From a virus, in IMG/VR virus record IMGVR_UViG_3300020186_000396, positions 1-64,000 of that record: 64,000 nucleotides of DNA; one strand, 5' to 3'. Below are positions 1 through 7,707 of this stretch, piece by piece (position 1 is the stretch's first letter; each line of letters opens with the position of its first letter). The translations under genes were made by a program, and so were the position numbers. The notes under the pieces were generated by a model. That model was not told the DNA's origin. It saw only the letters and a program-made list of their open reading frames with translations, and did not search any database.

Positions 1-562
1 TAGTCTTACCGGTCTTTGGAAGGAGTTTTTCCAAAACTCCTTCGCAAGAAAGTATAATGAAGAAAAGATCTCCTTCCTTCTTTATCTGAATTGTCTTACA
101 TCGTCCTTCAAAAGGACGATGCATATTGATTTTAATGTCTCCAGGTATTCCTCTGATATTCAGCTTGCCATTCGGGAGGAGCTTCGCTCCTCCGGTCTTG
201 AGATCACATTGAGGAAAGCATATTGATTTAAATCGATCAATCGATTTAAATCTAGGAAACCCTGGAGTCTCTCCGCTTTTAATCCTTCTGAAGAAGGATT
301 TAAAAGAGTTATCCAGAGTCTTCAGAACATACTGAAGACTCTGAGAATGTATATTTTGCGTCTCTTTTTCAAAGAGACGCTTTAGTTCTGGTAGTTGATT
401 TGCTTGATCAACATATGATTTTGATTTAGCATATCTTTTGTAAAAAGATATGCGTTCTTCAAGAGCAGCATTATAAAGATTCTTACAGAAATGAAATGAA
501 TTAACCAGCGCTTCGCGCTGGTTTTTATTCAAATAAATTCTATACTTATAGGATCTTCTCAT
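1..562 (-). CDS. tnpB: TnpB RNA-guided nuclease, N-terminal part (runs off window)
   Basis: Open for 187 codons from ATG at 560-562 to the window edge with no stop. The protein starts MRRSYKYRIYLNKNQ, followed by the TnpB helical region (HFCKNLYNAALEER) and GFPRFKSIDRFKS. It then continues in the correct order through GDIKINMHRPFEG, IKKEGDLFFIILSCEGV and LEKLLPKTGKT, the strand just before the RuvC-I Asp. The Asp itself would lie beyond position 1. TnpB is the omega-RNA-guided nuclease of IS200/IS605 elements that helps element retention. Many codons sit in short palindromes. Whether this copy is full length cannot be seen. Confidence 0.8.
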   Translation of the reverse strand, partial: MRRSYKYRIYLNKNQREALVNSFHFCKNLYNAALEERISFYKRYAKSKSYVDQANQLPELKRLFEKETQNIHSQSLQYVLKTLDNSFKSFFRRIKSGETPGFPRFKSIDRFKSICFPQCDLKTGGAKLLPNGKLNIRGIPGDIKINMHRPFEGRCKTIQIKKEGDLFFIILSCEGVLEKLLPKTGKT

Positions 563-648
563 TGCTACTCTATATAACGCATTATATTTTTCTGGAACAA
601 AAATTCATCCCCTCCCTAAAGGGAGGGGGTATTCTTTTTGGAGATCGA
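1..648 (-). mobile_element. IS200/IS605-type tnpB element, copy A, cut by window edge
   Basis: Minus-strand element whose left end lies at 648 and directly abuts TTAT (ATAA at 649-652 on the plus strand). The left end holds the family signature: CTCC, A-run, GAATAC, then the hairpin CCCTCCC-TTTA-GGGAGGG. A tnpB gene starts at 562 and runs off the window at position 1. Compared with the complete copy at 13837-15005, the stretch 1-100 is in the opposite orientation relative to the rest. Here the order is the one expected for TnpB, so this copy shows the ancestral arrangement. Flanked to the right by a terminator. Confidence 0.85.
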
Positions 649-664
649 TAAATGATTTGTACGA

Positions 665-694
665 AAGGCTCGGGAGAAATCCCGGGCCTTTTTG
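665..694 (+). terminator. Rho-independent terminator
   Basis: Stem of about 11 bp, AAGGCTCGGGA / TCCCGGGCCTT with one G-T pair and a GAAA loop, followed by TTTTTG. It lies between element copy A and the first plus-strand gene. It may end transcription entering from the left on the plus strand. Confidence 0.7.
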
Positions 695-742
695 TTTTAT
701 TCAAATATGTAAAAATTACTGTACCTTTAACTGCATCTATTT

Positions 743-1315
743 GTGAGGTTCCGCTCCCTGCAAGAACTAATCAACTCGAAGCAACACTGCCCTATTTGTG
801 AGCGAAATCTATTCTTAGGCTTCAATATCGTAAATGATAAAGCCTACATCAAATATAAACGTCAAGACGAGGACGTTTTCATGATTGTAAACACCGTGTC
901 GAACGACGTAACGTACACGGCGTTCAAACGGCCAATATATAAAGAAAAACCTCTGTATAGAGAGGAAAATGTATTCCTAGCCAATTGCAAGAAGCGCGAG
1001 GTACATGTTCATAACAACAAGGTCGTTCACTCTAACTATGAGTATACGATAAGTTTCTCGCTGAATTTAGATAGCAAGAACCAAAATGTACAAGAAGTAG
1101 AACTTCTCAATGAGAGGTTTTTCATTATTGACAAAGGTATCGTTCACGATGTCACGATCAATTACAAAACGAACGAAACATATATTGCCCTGTTAGAGGA
1201 TTCTGTTTCTAAAGAACATATAATATTCACGCCTATATCATTCATTAGCGTAGATAAGAATTTCAACAGAGAGTATCTAATAAAGAAAATTAGAACCGTA
1301 TCTTTGCTTTCGTAA
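743..1315 (+). CDS. Unknown protein with N-terminal CPIC motif
   Basis: A 190-residue protein starting at GTG. A CPIC pair lies near residue 16 and a further Cys in ANCKKRE, after which the chain is predicted to be mainly beta strands. I do not recognise the family. The layout (short helix, CxxC, then long beta-rich part) resembles the gene at 4230, so the two may be distant paralogues. It begins a run of closely spaced plus-strand genes that extends to 5946. Single CxxC pairs of this sort usually bind zinc with a second pair, which is not obvious here. Confidence 0.6.
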   Translation: MRFRSLQELINSKQHCPICERNLFLGFNIVNDKAYIKYKRQDEDVFMIVNTVSNDVTYTAFKRPIYKEKPLYREENVFLANCKKREVHVHNNKVVHSNYEYTISFSLNLDSKNQNVQEVELLNERFFIIDKGIVHDVTINYKTNETYIALLEDSVSKEHIIFTPISFISVDKNFNREYLIKKIRTVSLLS

Positions 1316-1320
1316 TCACC

Positions 1321-1923
1321 ATGAATTTGATGATACCAACCCTCTTTGAGCGTTTCAAAAAACTTCCTATTAGGTTTTATAATACTGGCCCAGGCGTCAG
1401 GACTGAGCGCTTCCGTAAATTCAAATTATGTAAATCGGTATACGATACCGACATCGACTCATTCGGAACGCAGCGCATTCGCATTAACGGCATGGAAGGT
1501 AACCTGCTTAATGATTCTGGGGAGGCGATGATGTACCTCCATGGCAAAGAACGAAGGATTATGCCTGAAGATACGGTTCAATCGTTCACTCCGTGTATAA
1601 TTCGGGAAGACTTCGTTATAGAGGTAGCTGACTTCGTCTACACACCATACAGGGGCCTCGACTTAGTCAATTACAGAATCGGAGAAATACCAGAAGAATT
1701 ACGACAGTTAGGGATCGATGTTTATCGCAATAATTGGAGTTTCTTTTATTACGATAGATTCGTTTCTCTTAGATTAATCCTTGGTAATAGGAATGATTCT
1801 TGGGAATCAAAAAATTCTGAATTCCAAAAAATAGTACCTAGGAGATACCATCATGTCGAATCAGAATCTTGGTTATCGAAGCCTCGCGTTAAGATATGGG
1901 TAAAGAAAATATGCGAACAGTAA
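1321..1923 (+). CDS. Unknown protein
   Basis: 200 residues, starting at ATG 5 bases after the preceding stop. Rich in Arg, Tyr and Phe. No signal peptide, membrane segment or known motif was seen. Its 3' end overlaps the next gene by 28 bases, so the two are probably translated together. Function unknown; it is called real because the frame is open, on strand with its neighbours and fills the space between them. Confidence 0.6.
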   Translation: MNLMIPTLFERFKKLPIRFYNTGPGVRTERFRKFKLCKSVYDTDIDSFGTQRIRINGMEGNLLNDSGEAMMYLHGKERRIMPEDTVQSFTPCIIREDFVIEVADFVYTPYRGLDLVNYRIGEIPEELRQLGIDVYRNNWSFFYYDRFVSLRLILGNRNDSWESKNSEFQKIVPRRYHHVESESWLSKPRVKIWVKKICEQ

Positions 1924-2456
1924 GGGTAGGAGCAGAAAGTTTTGAATTGGAAGGAGAACCGCCAACATTGGGTGGTTTACTTAATTACTCTTTCATTCTT
2001 CCTGACGCTAGGGGGCCTAATCACATACTAACTCCTAGTATAACAGAAGCTGATTTGAAAAAAGGACTGGTAATCATATCTACATTGCCGAATATTCAAA
2101 AGCAACATTGTTTACAACAGATTAAAGAACTAGAATCTCTTACGTATAAGCTTTTGCCTCGGAGCACGAAAATATTCCACGTTTCGGCCGATGATAGATC
2201 TGACTGGAAAAAAGCCGAAGAACATCTGGCAAGTGTGCGGTTTCATGCGTATACTCTAGCAGATGCCGCAGAAGAAAGTGTCGTGTCATTCAAGGCCGCT
2301 TTCGGAATTGGTGTAAAAGGCACGCATCGAATAGCTCACGGATTGTTCGCGTTGTTGAATGGAAAATTCATCAATCTTCAAGTGCCGGATGATCAGCTTG
2401 GTGTGCCTAATGTTCCATTGTTCTTGAAAGAAATTCTCGATGTCAAATTCGCGTAA
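1896..2456 (+). CDS. Thiol peroxidase-like (redoxin-fold) protein
   Basis: 186 residues from ATG 1896; an alternative ATG at 1911 gives a start at MRTVRVG. The order of elements recalls Tpx/AhpC redoxins: a short N-terminal beta region, VIISTLPNIQKQHC where these enzymes carry the peroxidatic Cys loop, KIFHVSADD, then FKAAFGIGVKGTHRIAHGLF and a C-terminal FLKEILD helix. The usual TPVC sequence is replaced by LPNI with a Cys four residues later, so peroxidase activity is uncertain. A degenerate or non-catalytic redoxin fold is equally possible. It overlaps both neighbours. Confidence 0.45.
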   Translation: MGKENMRTVRVGAESFELEGEPPTLGGLLNYSFILPDARGPNHILTPSITEADLKKGLVIISTLPNIQKQHCLQQIKELESLTYKLLPRSTKIFHVSADDRSDWKKAEEHLASVRFHAYTLADAAEESVVSFKAAFGIGVKGTHRIAHGLFALLNGKFINLQVPDDQLGVPNVPLFLKEILDVKFA

Positions 2457-2709
2457 AGAATTAACTCTTGATGAAATACGGGTTCGCGAGAAGTCACTTG
2501 AAGAGTTCGATGTCTATTTTAAAGAATCTATGTCTTTTCATAGGCACGTGATTATAAGGACCGTTTACCAAGGTTTAGTAAAATACAATTGTGACAAATG
2601 TGATGGGCAAATTACTTTTCGTGTAATTCCTAGTTCGATTAAATATTCGTTTGTCGAAATGCAATCTAACATGCACAGGCGATGCAAGCGTTTTGATATT
2701 CTACTATGA
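2440..2709 (+). CDS. Small unknown protein with CDKC motif
   Basis: 89 residues. A CDKC pair lies near residue 52 and a third Cys in RRCKRFD near the C terminus, which suggests a metal knuckle. The N-terminal half is charged and helical. It overlaps the redoxin-like gene upstream by 17 bases and the phosphoesterase downstream by 4 (ATGA), so it sits inside the same transcription unit. Family not recognised. Confidence 0.6.
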   Translation: MSNSRKELTLDEIRVREKSLEEFDVYFKESMSFHRHVIIRTVYQGLVKYNCDKCDGQITFRVIPSSIKYSFVEMQSNMHRRCKRFDILL

Positions 2710-3392
2710 CACGTATTGCTCACATATCAGACAATCATGGTTGGCTGTACCATGACTTTGAAGATGCCGATATAATTGTGCATTCTGGAGATTTCCTTCC
2801 GAATAGTGTGGCTCGTGGCCATGGGCCAGTGAAGCAGGAAATTCAATATCAGACGCGATGGTTGATCGATAACAAAGATGCTCTCAAAGCTTGGATTAAA
2901 GATAAACAATTTCTGTTTTGCCGTGGCAACCATGATTTTATGAATCCGGTTCCGCTGATGCAGAAATTTGGCATCGACGCGATCGACATCACTGAAGATA
3001 TTTACTGGGTCGACGATTTGGCTTTTTATGGATTTCCATACATTCCATGGACAGGCGGAGGGTGGAGTCAAGAGCTTCTACCTCCTGAAATGTCGACCAA
3101 ACTTGATACGGTAGTGAAATATATAAATGATGGTATGGTAAATGTTCTGGTCGCCCACTGTCCTATTTATGGAATCTTAGACAAAGGACATCAAAGCATT
3201 GGTCAGCGGTGGGGTAATAACGCTCTAAAAACAGCGTTTGATTACAAAATCAAAACTCTACCAAAGGCTTTGCTGTGTGGTCACGTCCATGAGGACCACG
3301 GAATGGCTACTTATCCTCCCGATCCTAAACCTGAAGATCAGGTAACTATTATCTCTAACGCCGCAACTACGGTACACTTTATTACTATTTGA
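2706..3392 (+). CDS. Calcineurin-like metallophosphoesterase
   Basis: 228 residues with the standard metallophosphatase motifs in order: DNH (Asp9, His11), GDF (Asp29), GNHD (Asn75, His76), VLVAHCP, and a C-terminal CGHVHE. These residues bind two metal ions in phosphoesterases that cleave nucleotides, RNA/DNA ends or phosphoproteins. The closest general type is the small single-domain phage and bacterial form. Substrate cannot be told from sequence. It overlaps the genes on both sides by 4 bases. Confidence 0.85.
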   Translation: MTRIAHISDNHGWLYHDFEDADIIVHSGDFLPNSVARGHGPVKQEIQYQTRWLIDNKDALKAWIKDKQFLFCRGNHDFMNPVPLMQKFGIDAIDITEDIYWVDDLAFYGFPYIPWTGGGWSQELLPPEMSTKLDTVVKYINDGMVNVLVAHCPIYGILDKGHQSIGQRWGNNALKTAFDYKIKTLPKALLCGHVHEDHGMATYPPDPKPEDQVTIISNAATTVHFITI

Positions 3393-4240
3393 GTATAGTG
3401 GTAATGTCTACTGGTCCAGATCTATCAGATATCGATGGGACTTTTGAGCAAATGGATAGGCTGCTATCTGTTTTTCAAGAGAAAGGTAGCGCTGCTACCG
3501 AAGCTGATTTGCAAAAAGCTATGCAGGGAACGTCGGTCGCGCCCGTGCAACCCGTACAGCCAGGGCCAACTGGACCGGATAAAAGTCATTTCCTGAAGCT
3601 AGACTTTCCAAATGGGCCACAATCAGCTTTAGCACCAGCTCCAAACACAGCAGTTAAGGTTGTGACTTCTCCTCGCACACAGCAGCAGCTAGAAGGCGTC
3701 GGACTGGCTGGCAAGCCAATGGAGTTCAAACAACCTATAAGAGGCTCCTGGTCGAACCAGGGCCCCTTCACAACGACCCCTTTCCAACGCCCCATTGACG
3801 GACCTGGAGCTAAACCACGCAATCACCTCGGAATGGATATGGCCGCTCCTGGCGGGACGCCTATTTATTCAATAGCTGACGGTGTCGTTTCGCAGGTAAC
3901 ATACGAAGCGGATCCGTCTAACCTAAATACTTTGGGCGGAACATCTTTGTTGATAAAACATTATGATGGAAAGATCGTTTCATACTACGGCCATTTAGAC
4001 AACGTCATGGTTCGTCAGGGCGAGCAAGTAACGATCGATACACAAATAGGAACGTGCGGCAGAAGCGGAAATGCCAGAAAGTCATCCACACACCTTCATC
4101 TTGGTGTTAGCATTAATGGTCAGTGGGTCGACCCGGCCAGCTTCATAGGTAACGCTCCAAGCTCACAAAAATTCGTTCATGCCAGCAGAATACACGCTCT
4201 AGTAAGCCTAGCAGCTAGGATCGAGAGTCGTGGCAAGTAA
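3389..4240 (+). CDS. M23 (LytM-type) peptidoglycan endopeptidase
   Basis: 283 residues; start TTG 3389 or ATG 3404. Residues 1-110 are low-complexity (Pro, Gln, Thr) and probably disordered. The catalytic domain follows: HLGMD supplies the zinc ligands His146 and Asp150, then GTPIYSIADGVV, SYYGHLD, and THLHLGV with His235/His237. M23 enzymes cut peptide cross-links of the cell wall. No signal peptide is seen, so in a phage this is more likely a virion- or tail-associated wall hydrolase than a secreted one. Overlaps its downstream neighbour by 11 bases. Confidence 0.88.
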   Translation: MSIVVMSTGPDLSDIDGTFEQMDRLLSVFQEKGSAATEADLQKAMQGTSVAPVQPVQPGPTGPDKSHFLKLDFPNGPQSALAPAPNTAVKVVTSPRTQQQLEGVGLAGKPMEFKQPIRGSWSNQGPFTTTPFQRPIDGPGAKPRNHLGMDMAAPGGTPIYSIADGVVSQVTYEADPSNLNTLGGTSLLIKHYDGKIVSYYGHLDNVMVRQGEQVTIDTQIGTCGRSGNARKSSTHLHLGVSINGQWVDPASFIGNAPSSQKFVHASRIHALVSLAARIESRGK

Positions 4241-4844
4241 AGCTGTGCAATCTCTGAACGAGATTGCCTCGGCAATCGAGTGCTCTGTATGTGGAGATAA
4301 GGCCACTCTATCCGTTCATGTTGATGGGCTTACCAACTATGAAGGCTCAAACATAACACCATCTAATTTAAACATCATTTTGATGAAACCAGATTTCATC
4401 GTCGACTCATATTCAATTGATGTGAATACAGGATTGATCAAAATCAATTCTATGGATCGCAGTCGTTCTAACAAGAACATAAAGAAAATTTCAGGAAAAG
4501 AGCTTCTACGCGCAATATCTAAATTTAGATTGAGAGCTGGGTATTGCACGCGTAACTGGAATGGCGAAAACGATGTTTATTACGATCATGTCATATATGA
4601 TTATGATTGCAAAGTGGATATTGACAACAGCAAATTACTTGACATTGAATACGTAGGGTTTACGATCTCTGACATTAATAATGATGGAATCTATCGGCGC
4701 ATTCAAACGACCGAGACATCAACGGAAATTCGAGTTGGTCATTGCGGACAACCGCCACCGGTCACATCATTGAAAATCAAAGCCTTGTCTTTGTCAAAAT
4801 GTGTCGAAATACTTCGTAACGATAAATATCTGAATTTTTTATAG
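4230..4844 (+). CDS. Unknown protein with N-terminal CSVCG motif
   Basis: 204 residues from a GTG start that overlaps the M23 gene. CSVCG lies near residue 19, and isolated Cys residues occur later (GYCTRNW, VGHCGQ). The rest is rich in Asp, Asn and Ile, and probably beta-stranded. Its layout resembles that of the gene at 743. No function is assigned. Confidence 0.55.
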   Translation: MASKAVQSLNEIASAIECSVCGDKATLSVHVDGLTNYEGSNITPSNLNIILMKPDFIVDSYSIDVNTGLIKINSMDRSRSNKNIKKISGKELLRAISKFRLRAGYCTRNWNGENDVYYDHVIYDYDCKVDIDNSKLLDIEYVGFTISDINNDGIYRRIQTTETSTEIRVGHCGQPPPVTSLKIKALSLSKCVEILRNDKYLNFL

Positions 4845-4863
4845 CTACATAAAGGTCAGTAAT

Positions 4864-5946
4864 ATGACGGTGCTGAAAAGAATTGTTGAGGGCGCTCAGA
4901 CGGTTGAGTGGCTGGAAGATCGGACCATCTTCCTTACTCGTCACGGTTCGGTCGCGTACGGAACCAATACGCCCTCTTCTGATGAGGACTTCCGAGGCAT
5001 TGCCATTCCTCCAAGGGAATACTTCTTAGGTTTCGCCAAGAAGTTCGAACAGTTGGTGAAGAAAGACCCGGATGCTCAAATCTTTGACATTCGGAAATTC
5101 ATGATGTTGGCGTTTCAAAACAACCCCAATATCCTTGAAGTTCTATTCACCGACGAGAGTGACCATCTTCTTGTGACTCCAGCTGGACGAGAGCTTCTTG
5201 ATCATCGTGAGGAGTTCATCTCCAAAGCGGCCAAAGCTCGATTCCTCGGGTACGCCAAGCAGCAGGCGCACCGTATCAAGAACCATCGCAGGTGGCTTTT
5301 TGACCCGCCGAAGGCTCCGCCGCTCCGGTCGGATCTTGGTCTGCCTGAGAAGCCTGTCTTCAAGAAGCAGGATAAAGAGGTCATCTTCTCTCAGATTCGG
5401 AAACAGTTGGATTCGTGGAATCTCGATTTCGATCCGTTCAACGACATCCAGAAGATTTACCTCCATGATAAACTTGGAGATATTCTCGCTGACATGAAGC
5501 TGTCTTCCGATGCTAAATGGGAAGCGGCAGCTCGAACTCTGGGGGTTCAGGAGAACTTCATCAAAAGCCTGATCGATGAAAAGGCTTTTGATACCCGTCA
5601 AGAAGACTGGGAAAGCTATCAGGGTTGGTTAAAATCTCGGAACCCGATTCGTGCTGCTTTAGAAGCGAAGTTCGGATACGACACGAAGCACGGTGGTCAT
5701 CTCGTACGATTGCTTCGTATGGGTTTGGAGATCCTTGAAGGCAAGGGCGTCATCGTTAAGCGTCCAGATTTCAAGTACTTGCTTGAGGTTCGAAACGGGC
5801 TTCTGGCGTATGAGGATTTGATTTCTTATGCCGAAGAGATGGAAGCCAAGATCAACGCTATCTACTTGACTTCAAAAATCCGAGCAATGCCTGACAATAA
5901 AAAACTCGACGCGCTTTGCGAGAAGTTAGTGTTCGAGAGCTTCTAG
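4864..5946 (+). CDS. RlaP-type predicted nucleotidyltransferase
   Basis: 360 residues. The N terminus carries the DNA-polymerase-beta-fold signature GSVAYGTNTPSSDEDFRG with metal-binding Asp40 and Asp42, typical of the COG3541/RlaP group found in large phages and bacteria. The rest is helical: NNPNILEVLF, a long KQQAHRIKNHRRW segment, and KHGGHLVRLLRMGLE, all conserved in this group. These enzymes are thought to transfer a nucleotide to RNA or protein. Their substrate is not settled. It begins 19 bases after the previous gene, with a weak AAAGGT upstream. Confidence 0.85.
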   Translation: MTVLKRIVEGAQTVEWLEDRTIFLTRHGSVAYGTNTPSSDEDFRGIAIPPREYFLGFAKKFEQLVKKDPDAQIFDIRKFMMLAFQNNPNILEVLFTDESDHLLVTPAGRELLDHREEFISKAAKARFLGYAKQQAHRIKNHRRWLFDPPKAPPLRSDLGLPEKPVFKKQDKEVIFSQIRKQLDSWNLDFDPFNDIQKIYLHDKLGDILADMKLSSDAKWEAAARTLGVQENFIKSLIDEKAFDTRQEDWESYQGWLKSRNPIRAALEAKFGYDTKHGGHLVRLLRMGLEILEGKGVIVKRPDFKYLLEVRNGLLAYEDLISYAEEMEAKINAIYLTSKIRAMPDNKKLDALCEKLVFESF

Positions 5947-5952
5947 TATCAC

Positions 5953-6019
5953 AAATGCTCGAATGACGAGTGCGCGACTACCGCGCATTTTCATCTTTGA
6001 TGTCGTCATTCGAGCATTT
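5953..6019 (+). terminator. 17-bp stem-loop between RlaP gene and next ORF, followed by T-run
   Basis: Perfect arms AAATGCTCGAATGACGA (5953-5969) and its complement (6003-6019), followed by TTTGTTTTTTG. The 33-base loop holds GCGCG and CGCGC, which can pair again. It looks like a terminator for the RlaP gene. The right arm also begins at the second codon of the ORF starting at 6000, so it could hide that start. Confidence 0.6.
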
Positions 6020-6320
6020 TGTTTTTTGCTGTCTGGCTTTCTGGACGCTCTTGAAGCTGATAGGCGTATTCTCGTTCATTCAACGGGTGTGGCTTCATCG
6101 CGAGGCGAAGCGTTCCTATGAGAACCTGGCCCGGTTCGAGCTGAACGTCGGTTCAGAGAATGAGCTTCGAGCCCTAATCAAGGATGCTCGAAACATGCTT
6201 ACCGACAAAACGATCGATTTAATCATCGTTAAGCTGAACGACATTTCAGTTGAAAAAGCTGAAAAGGCCAAGCTCGCGGAATCGAATAAGATATTGCATC
6301 TACGCAGACCTATCAATTGA
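6000..6320 (+). CDS. Small membrane-anchored unknown protein
   Basis: 106 residues from ATG 6000; a GTG at 5970 would extend it into the hairpin. Residues 5-28 (HFVFCCLAFWTLLKLIGVF) form a likely membrane segment, followed by a charged helical domain with coiled-coil character (ENELRALIKDAR, KLNDISVEKAEKAK). The predicted topology is one pass with a soluble tail. Family unknown. The T-rich hairpin at its start makes expression uncertain unless it has its own promoter. Confidence 0.5.
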   Translation: MSSFEHFVFCCLAFWTLLKLIGVFSFIQRVWLHREAKRSYENLARFELNVGSENELRALIKDARNMLTDKTIDLIIVKLNDISVEKAEKAKLAESNKILHLRRPIN

Positions 6321-6353
6321 TTTGATAGCGAGGGCGCAGCGCAATTTTTTTAT

Positions 6354-6540
6354 CATTCTCCAAAAGAATACCCCTCCCTTTAGGGAGGGGATGAATTTTT
6401 GTTCAGAAAAATATAATGCGTTATATAGAGTAGCAATGTCAACGTGAGTTCATCGTGAACTACCTCGCCCTAGGGCAAGGCTTCTGAAAGTATCCGGCGA
6501 ATTTATTTCGCCGGATATCGCAAGGCTCGTCCCGAGCCCC
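6354..6540 (+). mobile_element. Miniature tnpB-family element, copy B, right half inverted
   Basis: The left end (6354-6438) abuts TTAT at 6350-6353 and matches the other copies through the GAGTAGCAATG start-codon region. From 6439 the sequence is inverted: 17 bases of apparent flank, then the right end read backwards (6456-6540, TGAACTACCTCGCCC to GAGCCCC). Turning 6439-6540 round recreates the miniature arrangement seen at 50352 and 18542. No tnpB coding sequence remains. Confidence 0.8.
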
Positions 6541-6594
6541 ACTGTTCATACGTGTGGTTACTTAACTAAATGTCACTTACTTTAGGGGTTCCTC

Positions 6595-7002
6595 ATGTCG
6601 AATGGCGACGCAGCGGCAACATTCTTCAATCTCGTATTGAACATGAATCCGTCATTGCGATTTGATGATAGGGTCAGCGTGAAAATGGTGTCCCGACTCT
6701 TGTCTACATTTGAGCTTGAGATTAAGGACAAAAAAATAATCGACTATGATTGGTTGCTAGAAACGGTGGCGGGCGCTTTACAGCTTCCTGCACGAGTAGT
6801 CGAGCCATTTGTGGAAATGTATGCTACGGCGTATGTAGCAATCAACGGTCGAAAATTCACCAAAATGTGTTACAGTTGTAGGCGTAGTCACAATCTCGAT
6901 GAGATCCAGCAATGCGGGATGCGAGATAGTAGCGTAGTGAAAACTGCAATCGGGTTAGTCGTAGTGGACGATAACGAGAACATTTCCTCTGTAAAAAACT
7001 AA
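6595..7002 (+). CDS. Helical protein with C-terminal Cys knuckle; paralogue of 7339 gene
   Basis: 135 residues. The N-terminal two thirds are helical and end in LPARVVEPFVEMYATAY, followed by CYSCRR and a further Cys. The gene at 7339 has the same order (LSVAVVTPVVQMYVKNR then CTNCGF), so the two look like paralogues. Known family not recognised. Start ATG 6595 lies after AGGGGTTCCTC, a fair ribosome-binding site. Its promoter may lie in the short stretch right of element B. Confidence 0.6.
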   Translation: MSNGDAAATFFNLVLNMNPSLRFDDRVSVKMVSRLLSTFELEIKDKKIIDYDWLLETVAGALQLPARVVEPFVEMYATAYVAINGRKFTKMCYSCRRSHNLDEIQQCGMRDSSVVKTAIGLVVVDDNENISSVKN

Positions 7003-7057
7003 CATTAACGACAGGCAGGGATATTCCTGGGGCATTCATTTGTCCTAGGATTTTTCT

Positions 7058-7216
7058 ATGAAAAATCATCGTGCGTTAATCTTTAATCTTATGCTGGTGG
7101 TACTTGTACTATTAGGCATACTTTTAGTTTCTGTCGTTGGAATGAGTAAATGCCGGGCCAGCACTACTCCTTTTATGATCTGCATAATCGAATCGATTAA
7201 AAAATCGTCGAACTAA
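7058..7216 (+). CDS. 52-residue membrane protein
   Basis: Short ORF beginning MKNHRALIFNLML. Residues 7-28 (IFNLMLVVLVLLGILLVSVVG) are a strong membrane segment, followed by a Cys-containing tail ending SIKKSSN. It fills the gap between the two CxxC paralogues on the same strand. Small single-pass phage proteins often act on the host envelope, but nothing shows a specific role here. Confidence 0.5.
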   Translation: MKNHRALIFNLMLVVLVLLGILLVSVVGMSKCRASTTPFMICIIESIKKSSN

Positions 7217-7338
7217 ATTTTCGTTTTTGAACGGCTGTCAAAGTAATCAACTCTTCCATTTATCGAGATAGGCTTGATTGGGATTTGCTACTTCAGTGTA
7301 ACAAGTAGTTAGCTTGTACATTAAAGGAGCTTAACCAA

Positions 7339-7626
7339 ATGTCCCCAGATACAGCACAACGCATCTTTCAGGCCGCAGACACGATTCTCGAAGAGCTGAA
7401 CAACGTCGAGCGCTTGACGTTAAAAGACGTCTCAACACGGATTGCTACCTCGACTGGTCTATCAGTCGCTGTCGTTACACCGGTTGTTCAGATGTACGTC
7501 AAAAATCGAAGTGACCTTATCCTTCGTAAGGGTCGTGGCGGTGGTATTCGTCGTCGCAAGGCAGAAGCAGATACCGTTACGACTAAAGTCGCTCGAATCT
7601 GTACTAACTGTGGTTTCGACGTCTGA
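7339..7626 (+). CDS. Small helical protein with basic stretch and CTNCG end
   Basis: 95 residues with a good Shine-Dalgarno (AAAGGAGC) 8 bases before ATG. The N-terminal helices contain LTLKDVSTRIATSTGLSVAV, followed by a basic patch (RKGRGGGIRRRK) and a terminal CTNCGFDV. The helical part matches the gene at 6595. The helices and basic patch would suit nucleic-acid binding, but this is inference. A strong terminator follows directly. Confidence 0.65.
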   Translation: MSPDTAQRIFQAADTILEELNNVERLTLKDVSTRIATSTGLSVAVVTPVVQMYVKNRSDLILRKGRGGGIRRRKAEADTVTTKVARICTNCGFDV

Positions 7627-7631
7627 TCGTC

Positions 7632-7672
7632 ATGGCCTCGCTAAATAAACTTTAGCGAGGCCATTTTACTTT
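7632..7672 (+). terminator. Strong Rho-independent terminator
   Basis: 14-bp perfect stem ATGGCCTCGCTAAA / TTTAGCGAGGCCAT with loop TAAAC, followed by TTTACTTTTG. It begins 6 bases after the stop of the gene at 7339. Confidence 0.85.
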
Positions 7673-7707
7673 TGTCGATTTGATCAGATTTATTGTCATC
7701 CTAATAG

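Noticed and set aside
5143-5601. Long minus-strand and plus-strand shadow frames inside the RlaP gene
   Set aside because: The RlaP frame carries conserved motifs through the whole length; the others are side effects of GC-rich codons.
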